Assembly: GCA_001564055.1 (NCBI GenBank)
Contig: LKNB01000026.1
Coordinates: forward strand, 1-40,157
From: Rhodothermaceae bacterium Tc-Br11_B2g6_7
GTDB lineage: Bacteria > Bacteroidota > Rhodothermia > Rhodothermales > Salinibacteraceae
Reading direction: 5' to 3'
Length of the DNA stretch: 40,157 bases
The notes under the pieces were generated by a model. The model was given only the letters and a program-made list of their open reading frames with translations. It made no database searches and had not been told where the DNA came from. How positions within the stretch are numbered: position 1 is the first letter of the stretch; the number at the start of each line of letters is the position of its first letter. The position numbers and the translations under genes are program-made. Below, piece by piece: positions 15,484-23,420 of this stretch.

Positions 15484-17898
15484 TCAGCGGGTCGGGGGCG
15501 TTTCGGTCAGCTCGATGACCGAGAGCGCCCGCGGGGGGCTTGTGTGCGTGTGGCCGTGCGGATCGCGGGCGGAGAGCGTGACAGTATGCCGGCCGGGCGC
15601 CAGCGTCCACGGCCCCTCCACCACCTCGTCGTCCACGCGCCACGTGAGGTCCGTCCACCCGTCGGGCGCGTAGCCCGCAAAGTGCAGCCGCTGATGCGCG
15701 CGGCGCAGCGTCGGGTCGATGATGAAGCGGGCACCGGGCGCCGGCTGCGTGATGACGAGCGGCGACTCCCGCCGTGCCTCGTCCGCGCCCGGCGGTGCCG
15801 TGTCGCCGGCTGCTGCCACGGCCTCTGGCGTCGGAGCAGACGCCGGCGGCGGCATCGGCAGTCCCTCCCGCTCCATCCATCCGACAAATGCGGGCGGGTG
15901 CACGGTGTAGCGGCGCTCTTCCACAAAAGCCGGCGGCGTGTCCTCCGCAGCCCGCGTGTTTGTGCGGGTGTCGACGGCTATCTGCCGATGGACCGTGCAG
16001 GTATCGGTCGGCACGGTGCCCGGCTGGAAGCGCTCGGTCCGCGTGGTCGAGCATAAGGCCCCCGGACGATCGCCGCTTTCAGGGCAGACGGCCGTTTCCG
16101 TGAGCGCCTCACCTCCGTCGAACGCGCCCCCTGCACCCACGAGGCGCATCACGTCGTGAAAGATAGGCCCGGCTCCCGTGACGCCGCTTACCTCCTGCAT
16201 CGGGGCCCCATCGAAATTGCCCACCCAGACGGCCACCGTGTGCGTGGGCGTGTAGCCGACCGTCCAGTTGTCGCGGTAATCCTGCGAGGTCCCGGTCTTG
16301 ACCGCCAGTGGGAAGGGCGCGCGCAGCACCTCACCCCCGCCGAAGCCCGGCTGCCGGGCCTCGTCATCGGAGAGCATATCGGTGAGCTGCGCTACGGTAG
16401 CCGGCGTGAGGCCCATCGGCTGCGGCACCGCGGGCGGCCGGTGCAGGGTATCGCCGGACGCGGTGCGATGCCACAGGAACGGGTGCGCCGTCGGCCGCTG
16501 CCCGCCACGCGCGAGCCCGGCGTAGGCCTCCGCCAGCTCAAGCAGCTGCACGTCGCCGTTGCCCAGCACCAGTCCGACGCCGTAGTGCGACGCCGGCCGG
16601 TCCAGCGAGGCAAACCCGGCCTCCTGCAGCGTACGCAGCACCGTTGCCGCGCCCATCTCACGGGCCAGGTAGACGGCCGGCACGTTGTAGCTGGACGCCA
16701 GCGCCTCGCGCACCGCCACAGGCCCGCGGAACTGGCGGTCGTAGTTGGTCGGGGTGAAGGCGCCTCCGGCCGACGGCACCGCCAGCGGCACATCCGGCAG
16801 GATGGAGGCCGGCGTGTAGCGGCCGCTCTGTAGCGCGGTGCCATACACGAACGGCTTGAGTGCACTGCCCGGCTGGCGACGCATGCGCACGCCGTCGTTC
16901 TGGCCGGCAATGTCCGGATTCCAGAAATCTTCCGATCCCACATACGCCCGGATCGCACCCGTAGCGTTCTCCAGCACCACCACGGCCGCGTTCGTCACGC
17001 GCTGGTCGCGGAGGGGCTGCAGGCGCGTCGTGACGCGGCGCTCGATCTCGGACTGAAGCCGTGCGTCGAGCGTGGTGCGCCACTCGCGGGCTCGCTCGCC
17101 ATCGGCAGAAGACAGCAGCGCTGTGGTAAAATGCGGCGCCTGAAACGCCTGGCTTCGGGAGCGAAGAGATAGCGGCAGGCTCGCCCAGCGGGCGCTATCC
17201 GCCGGGGTGAGGGTCCCTCCCGCCACGAGCGCGCCAAGCACATGTCGCTGCCGCTCGGCCGCGCGGTCAGGATGGCGGTAGGGGTTGAAGCGGCTGGGGC
17301 TCTGGGGCAGGCCGATCAGGTAGGTGCTCTCCTGCGGCGTGAGGTCACGCGCGGAGGTGCCGAAATAAAGCTGCGCCGCAGCCTCGATGCCGTGGGCCCG
17401 GTTGCCAAACGAGACGCGGTTGAGCCACTCCTGCAGGATGCGGTCTTTCGACCAGCGCAGCTCCAGCCGGAGTGCCAGGTGGGCCTCGGCCAGCTTGTCG
17501 GTCCAGCCGCGGTTCGTCACGCCACGCATCGCGCGCGCCACCTGCATCGTCAGCGTGGACGCCCCGCGCACCACCCGGCCGGCTTGCACGTTCTGCCGCA
17601 TCGACCCGAGGACGGCCAGTGGGTCAATGCCCGGGTGCCGGTAGAAGCGCCGGTCCTCCGTGGCCATCAGCGCGGCGATGGCCGTCGTGTCGATGGCCGT
17701 CAGCGGTACCGGCTGCCGACGTCCGTCGGGGTACACCGTGCGCAGCACCTCGCCGTGCCGATCGGTGATAGTGAGCGTGTGCGGCGCATCCGGCCGCTCG
17801 GCCGGCAGCGGCCAGGCAAGGGACGCTACGAGCAGGACCACCGCCAGCCCGGAACCGACGGCCCAGGCCCTCCAGTGGATATGCAGCCACGCCGTCAT
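15484..17898 (-). CDS. pbpC: Penicillin-binding protein 1C
   Basis: The 804-residue bifunctional class A PBP polymerises and cross-links peptidoglycan at the cytoplasmic membrane. An N-terminal signal anchor (about residues 10-30) leads to the GT51 glycosyltransferase with catalytic Glu81 (EDRRFYRHPG) and the motifs GASTLTMQVAR and WLNRVSFGNRAHG. The transpeptidase domain has SxxK at Ser345/Lys348 (QPGSALKPF), SxN at Ser403-Asn405 (SYN) and KTGTS at 534-538. The C-terminus is the BiPBP_C beta domain (about 710-795) specific to PBP1C. The ATG at 17898 puts the anchor at the N-terminus; the frame extends upstream to 18102 but those residues are not PBP-like. It precedes the macroglobulin gene in one transcription unit. 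Confidence 0.95.
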   Translation of the reverse strand: MTAWLHIHWRAWAVGSGLAVVLLVASLAWPLPAERPDAPHTLTITDRHGEVLRTVYPDGRRQPVPLTAIDTTAIAALMATEDRRFYRHPGIDPLAVLGSMRQNVQAGRVVRGASTLTMQVARAMRGVTNRGWTDKLAEAHLALRLELRWSKDRILQEWLNRVSFGNRAHGIEAAAQLYFGTSARDLTPQESTYLIGLPQSPSRFNPYRHPDRAAERQRHVLGALVAGGTLTPADSARWASLPLSLRSRSQAFQAPHFTTALLSSADGERAREWRTTLDARLQSEIERRVTTRLQPLRDQRVTNAAVVVLENATGAIRAYVGSEDFWNPDIAGQNDGVRMRRQPGSALKPFVYGTALQSGRYTPASILPDVPLAVPSAGGAFTPTNYDRQFRGPVAVREALASSYNVPAVYLAREMGAATVLRTLQEAGFASLDRPASHYGVGLVLGNGDVQLLELAEAYAGLARGGQRPTAHPFLWHRTASGDTLHRPPAVPQPMGLTPATVAQLTDMLSDDEARQPGFGGGEVLRAPFPLAVKTGTSQDYRDNWTVGYTPTHTVAVWVGNFDGAPMQEVSGVTGAGPIFHDVMRLVGAGGAFDGGEALTETAVCPESGDRPGALCSTTRTERFQPGTVPTDTCTVHRQIAVDTRTNTRAAEDTPPAFVEERRYTVHPPAFVGWMEREGLPMPPPASAPTPEAVAAAGDTAPPGADEARRESPLVITQPAPGARFIIDPTLRRAHQRLHFAGYAPDGWTDLTWRVDDEVVEGPWTLAPGRHTVTLSARDPHGHTHTSPPRALSVIELTETPPTR

Positions 17899-18100
17899 GA
17901 AGCGATCAGAAGCTTGGGGAGATGCGCACCTCCAACGTACGACAGGCTGCGAGAAGGTGCAACTGTGGCGGTCAGTCGCGGGAGCTGTTAATGAGTGTCC
18001 GTCACCGGCTCGCGGAAATGGGGGTTCGGAGGTTATCAACGCAAGAACCCCGCGCGGACTCAGGAGCTTGCCCTTGACAGCGTACCGCTGCGCCCCCATC

Positions 18101-18145
18101 ATATGGATCCTCGCATGCGTGAAGATGACTTCGAGGGGACGATGG
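18101..18145 (+). repeat. Intergenic hairpin repeat, copy A
   Basis: The copy reads TATGGATCCTCGC...GATGACTTCGAGGGGA and shares about 80% of positions with copy C. The stem is less perfect than in the other copies. Confidence 0.75.
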
Positions 18146-18245
18146 CATTAAATAAGCCGCTCCGTGCCACGCTCGGCCCAAGAGCGTCAATCACAGGCGA
18201 TCCCAGGTAGCACACGGTACGCGATGGCAGCCCGCTCCCAAACCA

Positions 18246-18274
18246 GTCATCCTCGACTTGATCGAGGAACCATA
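18246..18274 (-). repeat. Intergenic hairpin repeat, copy B (inverted)
   Basis: Read on the minus strand, this matches copies A and C (TATGGTTCCTCGA...GAGGATGAC). It forms a perfect 6-bp stem CCTCGA/TCGAGG with a 5-nt loop. The stem differs from copy C by paired changes, which points to selection on structure or independent mobility of a structured element. Confidence 0.75.
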
Positions 18275-18383
18275 CCCGGGCATCCTCGGAGCGCCAGGGT
18301 GTACACACGATACGCTCAGGGGCTGCGTGCCGCGTTTCCACAGGCGTTCCAAGACTCTGCGAGACTGCTGCGCGGTAATGCAC

Positions 18384-18425
18384 TATGGATCCTCGCCAAT
18401 CGCGAGGATGACTTCGGGGGGATGA
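18384..18425 (+). repeat. Intergenic hairpin repeat, copy C
   Basis: The copy reads TATGGATCCTCGC...GCGAGGATGACTTCGGGGGGA, with a perfect 6-bp stem CCTCGC/GCGAGG and a 5-nt loop. Similar GGATCCTCGC...GAGGATGAC repeats are, from memory, common between genes in many bacteria. Confidence 0.75.
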
Positions 18426-18680
18426 GGTCGATAGAGCAAGGCATCTGCGTCGGGCCATGCGCGAGATGCCTCGCACGCCACCCCCGTCAGGCGGAGCGTA
18501 GGATGGGCCCGCGATCCGGAAACGACGCCCTCCATTACGCATGCACCTCGCCCATCCATAGCGCAAGCCGTAATGCGCGCCAAAGGCCGATTACAATTCC
18601 TTAACCGGGCCGGCGGTAACCCCCACGGCTCGCGGACGTTGGGCATCGCTCTGTTCTGCCTCATGATCCCCGGTGCCTAC

Positions 18681-19565
18681 ATGTCCCTGCGCCTTCGCTC
18701 CTGCGCCTACCTCCTGGGTTTGCTGTTTTTGTTTTCAGCGCTGGCTCTACCGGCTCGCGCGCAGGAGGCGGACTGCTTCGACCTCAACGCCTTCACCTAC
18801 ACGGAGACCATGCTCGACATCAGCCCGGCGACGGCCAATGCTCGGGCTACGCACTGGCACCCGGAGGGCACAATGCTCTTCGTTACGGGTCGCAGCAGTG
18901 CCAATGTGGTGGGCTATGCGGTGGAGGAGCCCTGGACCCTCACGGGCGCGACGCCCATCACAACGTTGGACCTCTCCACCACCGTCGGCACCACTGACGA
19001 AGGCGCTCACGCCCACGGGCTTTTTCTTCGGCCGGATGGGCATAAGCTGTGGGTCTTCAATCGCACGGAGCTCTGGGCCTTTACCCTGGATGCTCCTTGG
19101 GACCTGAGCTCCGCCCGGCAGACGAACTACCGCAACCTGGCGGATTTCGTGAAGCGCGGCCACGACATCGACTTTAGCTCCGACGGCGCGCGCCTCTTCA
19201 TCGACGATCGGGAGGCGCAGGCCGTCTACGCCGTGGACCTCGCCACGCCCTGGGACATCGCGACGGGCACGCTCAGCGCTACGCTCGATATCAGTGCCGA
19301 GGAGCAGGCCGTGCGCGGGATTGAGTTCATGAGCGACGGCACCCGCATGCTACTCATGGACACCGACCGCGCGGAGGTCCTGAAATACCAACTCAGCCAG
19401 CCGTACGACCTGACGACCGCTTCCTTCGTGACCGCGTTTGACGTCAGCGCGCAGACCACCGACCCGCGCGGCCTCAGCCTCTCGGCCGACGGCCGCTCCT
19501 TCTTCGTGACGTGCCGCACGCAGCTGCGCATCTTTCAGTACACGACGACCACTACGTGCCCGTAG
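18681..19565 (+). CDS. Secreted beta-propeller-like repeat protein
   Basis: The 294-residue protein starts with a typical signal peptide (MSLRLRSCAYLLGLLFLF, then cleavage after PARAQ). ATGs at 18663 and 18573 are also in frame but give poorer signal peptides. The mature part has at least four similar units of about 50 residues. Each contains a W/F-HPDG-like strand (THWHPEGTMLFVTG, LFLRPDGHKLWVF, IDFSSDGARLFIDD, LSLSADGRSFFVT) and a following [Y/F]-x-L-x-x-PW-[D/T]-L/I motif (YAVEEPWTLTGA, FTLDAPWDLSSA, VDLATPWDIATG, YQLSQPYDLTTA). This matches a repeat family found in many marine-bacterial and phage proteins that probably forms a beta-propeller. No enzyme residues are evident. It is located in the periplasm or outside the cell. 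Confidence 0.8.
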   Translation: MSLRLRSCAYLLGLLFLFSALALPARAQEADCFDLNAFTYTETMLDISPATANARATHWHPEGTMLFVTGRSSANVVGYAVEEPWTLTGATPITTLDLSTTVGTTDEGAHAHGLFLRPDGHKLWVFNRTELWAFTLDAPWDLSSARQTNYRNLADFVKRGHDIDFSSDGARLFIDDREAQAVYAVDLATPWDIATGTLSATLDISAEEQAVRGIEFMSDGTRMLLMDTDRAEVLKYQLSQPYDLTTASFVTAFDVSAQTTDPRGLSLSADGRSFFVTCRTQLRIFQYTTTTTCP

Positions 19566-19706
19566 CAACACACGGCCGGGCGGCGGACCATGAACACCCG
19601 CCACGCGCCTCGCCGGGCAGAGCGCAGGATCGCGTCCGTGTCGGGAGCGGGATGAGACCTTGCGCGTACAGCGTGCTGATTGCTTGTACCGGTATCCTTT
19701 CTCCAG

Positions 19707-20072
19707 ATGAACCCCCGACCGTCGTCTCATCGCATGGCCTGCTTGGTGCTCGGCGGCATCACCGTGCTACCACTCATGGGCATTGTGGGGTGGCTGGTGT
19801 ACTACCAGGCGTTCGTGCGGCTCCTCATCAACGATTGGCTTGCGCCAGCGGCCGATATCTCGCCCTCGCTCATCGTGGTCGATCTCTCCACGACCGTCTT
19901 ATGGGGAAGCGTGGTCCTTGGCCTGCTCCTGTGGGTCTACTACCTGGCCTGGGTGCTTCGCACGAACCGCCTCAGCCGCTGGGCGAAGGCCGGCTGGAGC
20001 CTCGCGCTGTGCCTCGCTGGCCTGATAACGATGCCCGTGCTGTGGTGGCGGCACTTCTGGCGCGGGTGTTGA
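19707..20072 (+). CDS. Small membrane protein, three predicted helices
   Basis: A 121-residue protein with three hydrophobic segments (about residues 12-35, 54-78 and 93-112), short charged loops (RTNRLSRWAKAGW, matching the inside-positive rule) and a C-terminal WWRHFWRGC. The ATG at 19707 is preferred over an upstream TTG in the same frame. No family is recognised. It is convergent with the tRNA nucleotidyltransferase gene; the gap carries G/C-rich repeats. Confidence 0.6.
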   Translation: MNPRPSSHRMACLVLGGITVLPLMGIVGWLVYYQAFVRLLINDWLAPAADISPSLIVVDLSTTVLWGSVVLGLLLWVYYLAWVLRTNRLSRWAKAGWSLALCLAGLITMPVLWWRHFWRGC

Positions 20073-20080
20073 GGGGTGGG

Positions 20081-20104
20081 AGTCGGGGAGTCGGGGAGTC
20101 GAGG
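20081..20104 (+). repeat. 8-nt tandem repeat AGTCGGGG
   Basis: Three tandem 8-mers follow the stop codon of the small membrane protein gene: AGTCGGGG, AGTCGGGG, AGTCGAGG. Their complement resembles the 16-nt repeat at 40059-40157. Confidence 0.85.
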
Positions 20105-20155
20105 AAGTAGGCGCGATTCTACGCTCAGGACGACGAGATTCAGGTATGCTATCCA

Positions 20156-20210
20156 AATACACCCCCATACCCCCAAACTCCCATACGCAAACGCCCTTTC
20201 GCCCCTTCAC
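20156..20210 (-). repeat. G-rich tract (minus strand) downstream of the tRNA nucleotidyltransferase gene
   Basis: The plus strand carries CCCCC-ATA-CCCCC-AAACT-CCC, then further CCC and CCCC runs up to the stop codon at 20215. On the coding strand of the leftward gene this is a run of five or six G-tracts, able to form a G-quadruplex if one 11-nt loop is tolerated. The subsequence AAACGCCCTTTCGCCC is shared with 23394-23409. Confidence 0.7.
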
Positions 20211-20214
20211 AAAA

Positions 20215-21852
20215 TCATCCCGCCCCCTGAGGTGCCAGCGCTTCGTCCTTTACCTTGTGCAGATGTGCCAGCGCCGCCGCCTCGTCTTCCGGGACCTCCC
20301 CCCAGAAGACTTCCTCTTTGATGGCCCCGATGGCGCGCTTTTCCGGGCCTTCCAGTTCGTGGATGAGGTGGTCGAACAAGGCCCCGCGCCGGAGCGCTTC
20401 GTCTTTGTGCGTCATCATATACGCGTACGCGGCATCGTGCTCGTTCGGGATCTCACCTTCCAAAATGGCCTCACGGATCCACTCCTTGATGATGCCCACC
20501 GCCACCCCTTCTTCCAGCCCCAGCGCCTCCATGATCTCGTAGCCGTCTACCGGAGGCTGGAAATTGCGCAGGCGGTCCTTCGCCTCCACTTCCACAAACT
20601 TCTCATCTACCCGGTCGAAGGCCGCAAGGTACTTTCGCACCCGGCGCGGGTTTTTTGACGTGATGTCGGCGCGGACGAGCGTCATCAGGTCGTCGATGGC
20701 ATCGCCGGCGTCGTAAAGCAGGCGGCGGACGGCCGAGTCGGTGACGTCCTCATCCACCAGGGCCACAGGCCGGTGATGCAGCGCCACCAGCTTCTGCACG
20801 TAGTCCATGCGCTCATCCAGCGGCAGCTTCAGCCGCCGAAAGACCTTCGGGATCATGCGGCTGCCGACGTCCTCATGCCCGTGGAACGTCCAGCCGGTGC
20901 CCTCCCGAAACCGCTTGGTGCGCGACTTGCCGATGTCGTGCAGCAGCGCGGCCCAACGCAGCCAGCGCGTGTCGCCCTCGCAGGGCCGGTCGGCGGTGCG
21001 TTCCACGAGGTTATCGACCACCTCCAATGTGTGGTAGAAGTTGTCCTTATGCCGCTCGCCGTCGACCTCGTCCACGCCCTTCAGCGCGGTAAGCTCAGGG
21101 AAGATGCGCTCCAGGATGTTGGTGGACTCCAGGATCTTGAAGCCGGTGGAGGGCTGATCCGAGCAGATGATCTTCTGCAGCTCTTCGGTGATGCGCTCCT
21201 GCGAGAGGATGTCCACGCGGTCGGCCGCCACCCGCATCGCCTCGAAAGCGCCCGGGACGATGTAGAAGTCGAGTTGGGCGGCAAAGCGCGCGCCGCGAAT
21301 CATACGGAGGGGATCGTCCTCGAAGGTGGCTTCGGGGTCGAGAGGCGTGCGGAGGACGCCCTCGTTGAGGTCGCGCATCCCGTTGAAGGGATCGAGCAGC
21401 TCGCCGAAGCGCTCGGGATGCAGGTGCAGGCCCATGGCGTTGACGGTGAAGTCGCGCCGTCGCTGGTCATCTTCGAGCGTTCCGTCCTCCACGATGGGCT
21501 TGCGGGAGGAGCGGCGGTAGCTCTCCTTGCGCGCCGCGACGAACTCCAGCACCAGCGGTTCGCCTGAGGGCAGCGCCTCCGGCAGGCGGACGGCCGCGGT
21601 GCCAAACTGCTCGTACGTGTGCACGGAGTAGCCGCCGAGCGCCTCGCCCACCGCCCTGGCCAGGGCAATGCCTGTGCCCGGTCCAACGGTCACGAAGTCG
21701 ATGTCAGTCGTCTTGCGCTGCAGCAGCAGGTCGCGCACGGTGCCGCCCACCACGTACGCCTCGATGCCTTCAGCGACGGCCACCTCGCCCACGCGACGCA
21801 GCACGGCGCCGTACGGCTGTTGATCGACGAGGGGGGCAAGGGAGGCAGGCAT
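20215..21852 (-). CDS. cca: tRNA nucleotidyltransferase / poly(A) polymerase family with HD domain
   Basis: A 545-residue class II nucleotidyltransferase, predicted to add or repair the 3' CCA of tRNAs. The head domain has GG at 36-37 (VVGGTVRDLLL) and the metal-binding pair Asp50/Asp52 (TDIDFV). RRRDFTVNAM and the EDDPLRMIRGARFAAQLDF motif provide nucleotide selection and the neck. An HD domain follows (HTLEVVDNL, ALLHDIGKSRT, FHGHEDVGS), as usual in Bacteroidota homologues. The acidic C-terminal tail is extended. The ATG at 21852 is preferred because the 47 residues upstream (to 21993) are not family-like. A poly(A) polymerase activity cannot be excluded from sequence alone. Confidence 0.93.
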   Translation of the reverse strand: MPASLAPLVDQQPYGAVLRRVGEVAVAEGIEAYVVGGTVRDLLLQRKTTDIDFVTVGPGTGIALARAVGEALGGYSVHTYEQFGTAAVRLPEALPSGEPLVLEFVAARKESYRRSSRKPIVEDGTLEDDQRRRDFTVNAMGLHLHPERFGELLDPFNGMRDLNEGVLRTPLDPEATFEDDPLRMIRGARFAAQLDFYIVPGAFEAMRVAADRVDILSQERITEELQKIICSDQPSTGFKILESTNILERIFPELTALKGVDEVDGERHKDNFYHTLEVVDNLVERTADRPCEGDTRWLRWAALLHDIGKSRTKRFREGTGWTFHGHEDVGSRMIPKVFRRLKLPLDERMDYVQKLVALHHRPVALVDEDVTDSAVRRLLYDAGDAIDDLMTLVRADITSKNPRRVRKYLAAFDRVDEKFVEVEAKDRLRNFQPPVDGYEIMEALGLEEGVAVGIIKEWIREAILEGEIPNEHDAAYAYMMTHKDEALRRGALFDHLIHELEGPEKRAIGAIKEEVFWGEVPEDEAAALAHLHKVKDEALAPQGAG

Positions 21853-22022
21853 AGCGGGAGGCAGGATGGGGTTGAAGGCTTCTTCGGAATGATGCTGAAC
21901 GCGCGTTTGTTCTGCTTTCGCCCCGCCTTCATTTCGTTGCGGGGGTGTGTAACCAGTGCACGGTCGTGCCGTAGGGCTACACGTCTTCTTCATGCCCTGT
22001 CTCCTTACACACCGCCTACGCC

Positions 22023-23279
22023 ATGCGCGCCTTTCTCTCTATTCTCCTGCTGATCGCCTTTGTCATCCGTCCTGCGGTAGCCACTGATGTGCCGCCTGCA
22101 GACACCGCGGCAGCTGATACGCTGTGGAAAGCCCGGCTGATGGTCGGCGAGGTAGGCGTCGGGTTGGGCCATGTGCCGCGGGTGACGGGCCTTCGCCTGA
22201 ATTATCGCGATGCCAACCTGGAGCGCGTTATCGGGGCAAACGTGACCGTTTGGCTGCCGCATGATGAGCCGACGGGACGGGTGTACGGCCTGGGGTTCGG
22301 GCTGCCGTTTACAGCGGCCGCAGAGATGCATGGCATAGGCGTGGGGCTGGGCGGCGTCTTCGCGGGCGAGCAGCTCCGCGGTGTCGCCATATCCCCCATC
22401 GCCGTTGGCTCCGGTGGACAAACGCGCGGCGTCATCATCGGAGGGTTGGCGGCGGGTGGCGGGTCTTCAGCACGAGGCGTGCTCATCGGTGGGGCTGGAG
22501 CGGGTGCTGGTGGAAACGTGAACGGGCTCCTGATGGGCGGAATCGGCGCGGGGGCAGGCGGACAGCTCCGGGGCATTGGGGTAGGCGGCCTGGGGATCGG
22601 CGCGGGAGGAAGCGCGCGTGGCATCCTCGTGGGTGGGCTTGGCGCTGGTACCGGCGGCACGTTTCAGGGCATTGGCGTGGGCGGCCTGGGCTTTGGCGCC
22701 GGCGACGGGGTGCGCGGCATCATGGTAGGCGGACTTGGTGCCGGCACGGGGGGCACGATGCGCGGCATCACGGTGGGCGGTCTGGGCGCCGGGGCGGGCA
22801 GTCACGTCCACGGAATCCTTGTGGGCGGCGTAGCCGCAGGTGCGGGAGGCACCATTACAGGAATCGCGCTGAGCGGTGGCGCGGTGGGCGCGGGTGGCAC
22901 GATCCGCGGGATTGGCCTGGCCGGCGTAGCGGCAGGGGCGCAACGGACGGAGGGCATGCTCGTCGCCGGTGGCGCGGTGGGCGCACGCGATGCGCGGGGC
23001 CTGCTCTGGGGCGGCCTTGCTGCCGGTGGCGAGACCATCGACGGGCTGCTGGTCTCCGCGGCCTACAACCGCCTCACCGATGATGGGCGGCTCCGTGGCC
23101 TTGCCTTCAGCACCGTCAACGACCTCCGCGGCCGGCAGCACGGACTCGCCATTGGCCTTATCAACTACGCCCGCTCGCTCCATGGCATACAGCTCGGCCT
23201 CCTCAACATCGCCCAAAACAACCCCGCGCCGTTTCGGGTGCTGCCGCTCGTAAACGCCAACTTCAGCCGCCGCAAGTGA
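22023..23279 (+). CDS. Exported Gly-rich repeat protein (surface-repeat type)
   Basis: The 418-residue protein has a signal peptide (MRAFLSILLLIAFVIRPAVA) and a short N-terminal region. About thirteen tandem 16-residue units follow (residues 103-310) with the pattern R/H-G-I-x-V-G-G-L-G-A-G-x-G-G-x-x, e.g. RGILVGGLGAGTGGTF and RGITVGGLGAGAGSHV. Three or four looser units follow, ending in GLAIGLINYARSLHGIQ and LGLLNIAQNNP. The C-terminal units resemble the LA_2272-type surface repeat. The strict period with alternating small and branched hydrophobics suggests a beta-solenoid or beta-sheet stack. There is no Cys lipobox and no enzyme motif. Function is unknown. Confidence 0.8.
   Translation: MRAFLSILLLIAFVIRPAVATDVPPADTAAADTLWKARLMVGEVGVGLGHVPRVTGLRLNYRDANLERVIGANVTVWLPHDEPTGRVYGLGFGLPFTAAAEMHGIGVGLGGVFAGEQLRGVAISPIAVGSGGQTRGVIIGGLAAGGGSSARGVLIGGAGAGAGGNVNGLLMGGIGAGAGGQLRGIGVGGLGIGAGGSARGILVGGLGAGTGGTFQGIGVGGLGFGAGDGVRGIMVGGLGAGTGGTMRGITVGGLGAGAGSHVHGILVGGVAAGAGGTITGIALSGGAVGAGGTIRGIGLAGVAAGAQRTEGMLVAGGAVGARDARGLLWGGLAAGGETIDGLLVSAAYNRLTDDGRLRGLAFSTVNDLRGRQHGLAIGLINYARSLHGIQLGLLNIAQNNPAPFRVLPLVNANFSRRK
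22329..22952 (+). repeat. Degenerate 48-bp tandem repeat (13 units)
   Basis: The DNA repeat underlying residues 103-310 of the Gly-rich protein. Units are exactly 48 bp at protein level but diverged in bases, so the array is old or under selection for the protein pattern rather than newly expanded. Confidence 0.85.
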
Positions 23280-23369
23280 GGCTCCTCCTCTCCTCCGCCT
23301 TTATCTGTGGCTGGCTGGCGATGTGTTACCCATGTCTCCGAACACCTGTGTAGGATGTCCCCGGTCCAT

Positions 23370-23420
23370 ACAGCGCCCACACGCCCTTCCGCCCAAACGC
23401 CCTTTCGCCCTCCCACCGCT
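23370..23420 (-). repeat. G-rich tract (minus strand) downstream of the cytochrome gene
   Basis: The plus strand has repeated CCC runs (CGCCCACACGCCCTTCCGCCC, then AAACGCCCTTTCGCCCTCCC) right up to the stop codon at 23421. The 16-nt core AAACGCCCTTTCGCCC is shared with the tract at 20190-20205. Confidence 0.65.

Larger units (their letters stand above)
17899..18680. other. Repeat-bearing intergenic region between divergent genes
   Basis: About 780 nt separate pbpC (leftward) and the secreted propeller gene (rightward), so both promoters should be here. I see no gene. It contains three related hairpin repeats, annotated separately. Near 18500-18560 there is a further imperfect symmetry, with GGATGGGC facing CGCCCATCC. 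Confidence 0.6.

Noticed and set aside
18099..18566. Minus-strand frame of 155 codons in the pbpC/propeller gap
   Set aside because: It runs through the hairpin repeats and translates their familiar repeat-derived peptides; not a gene.
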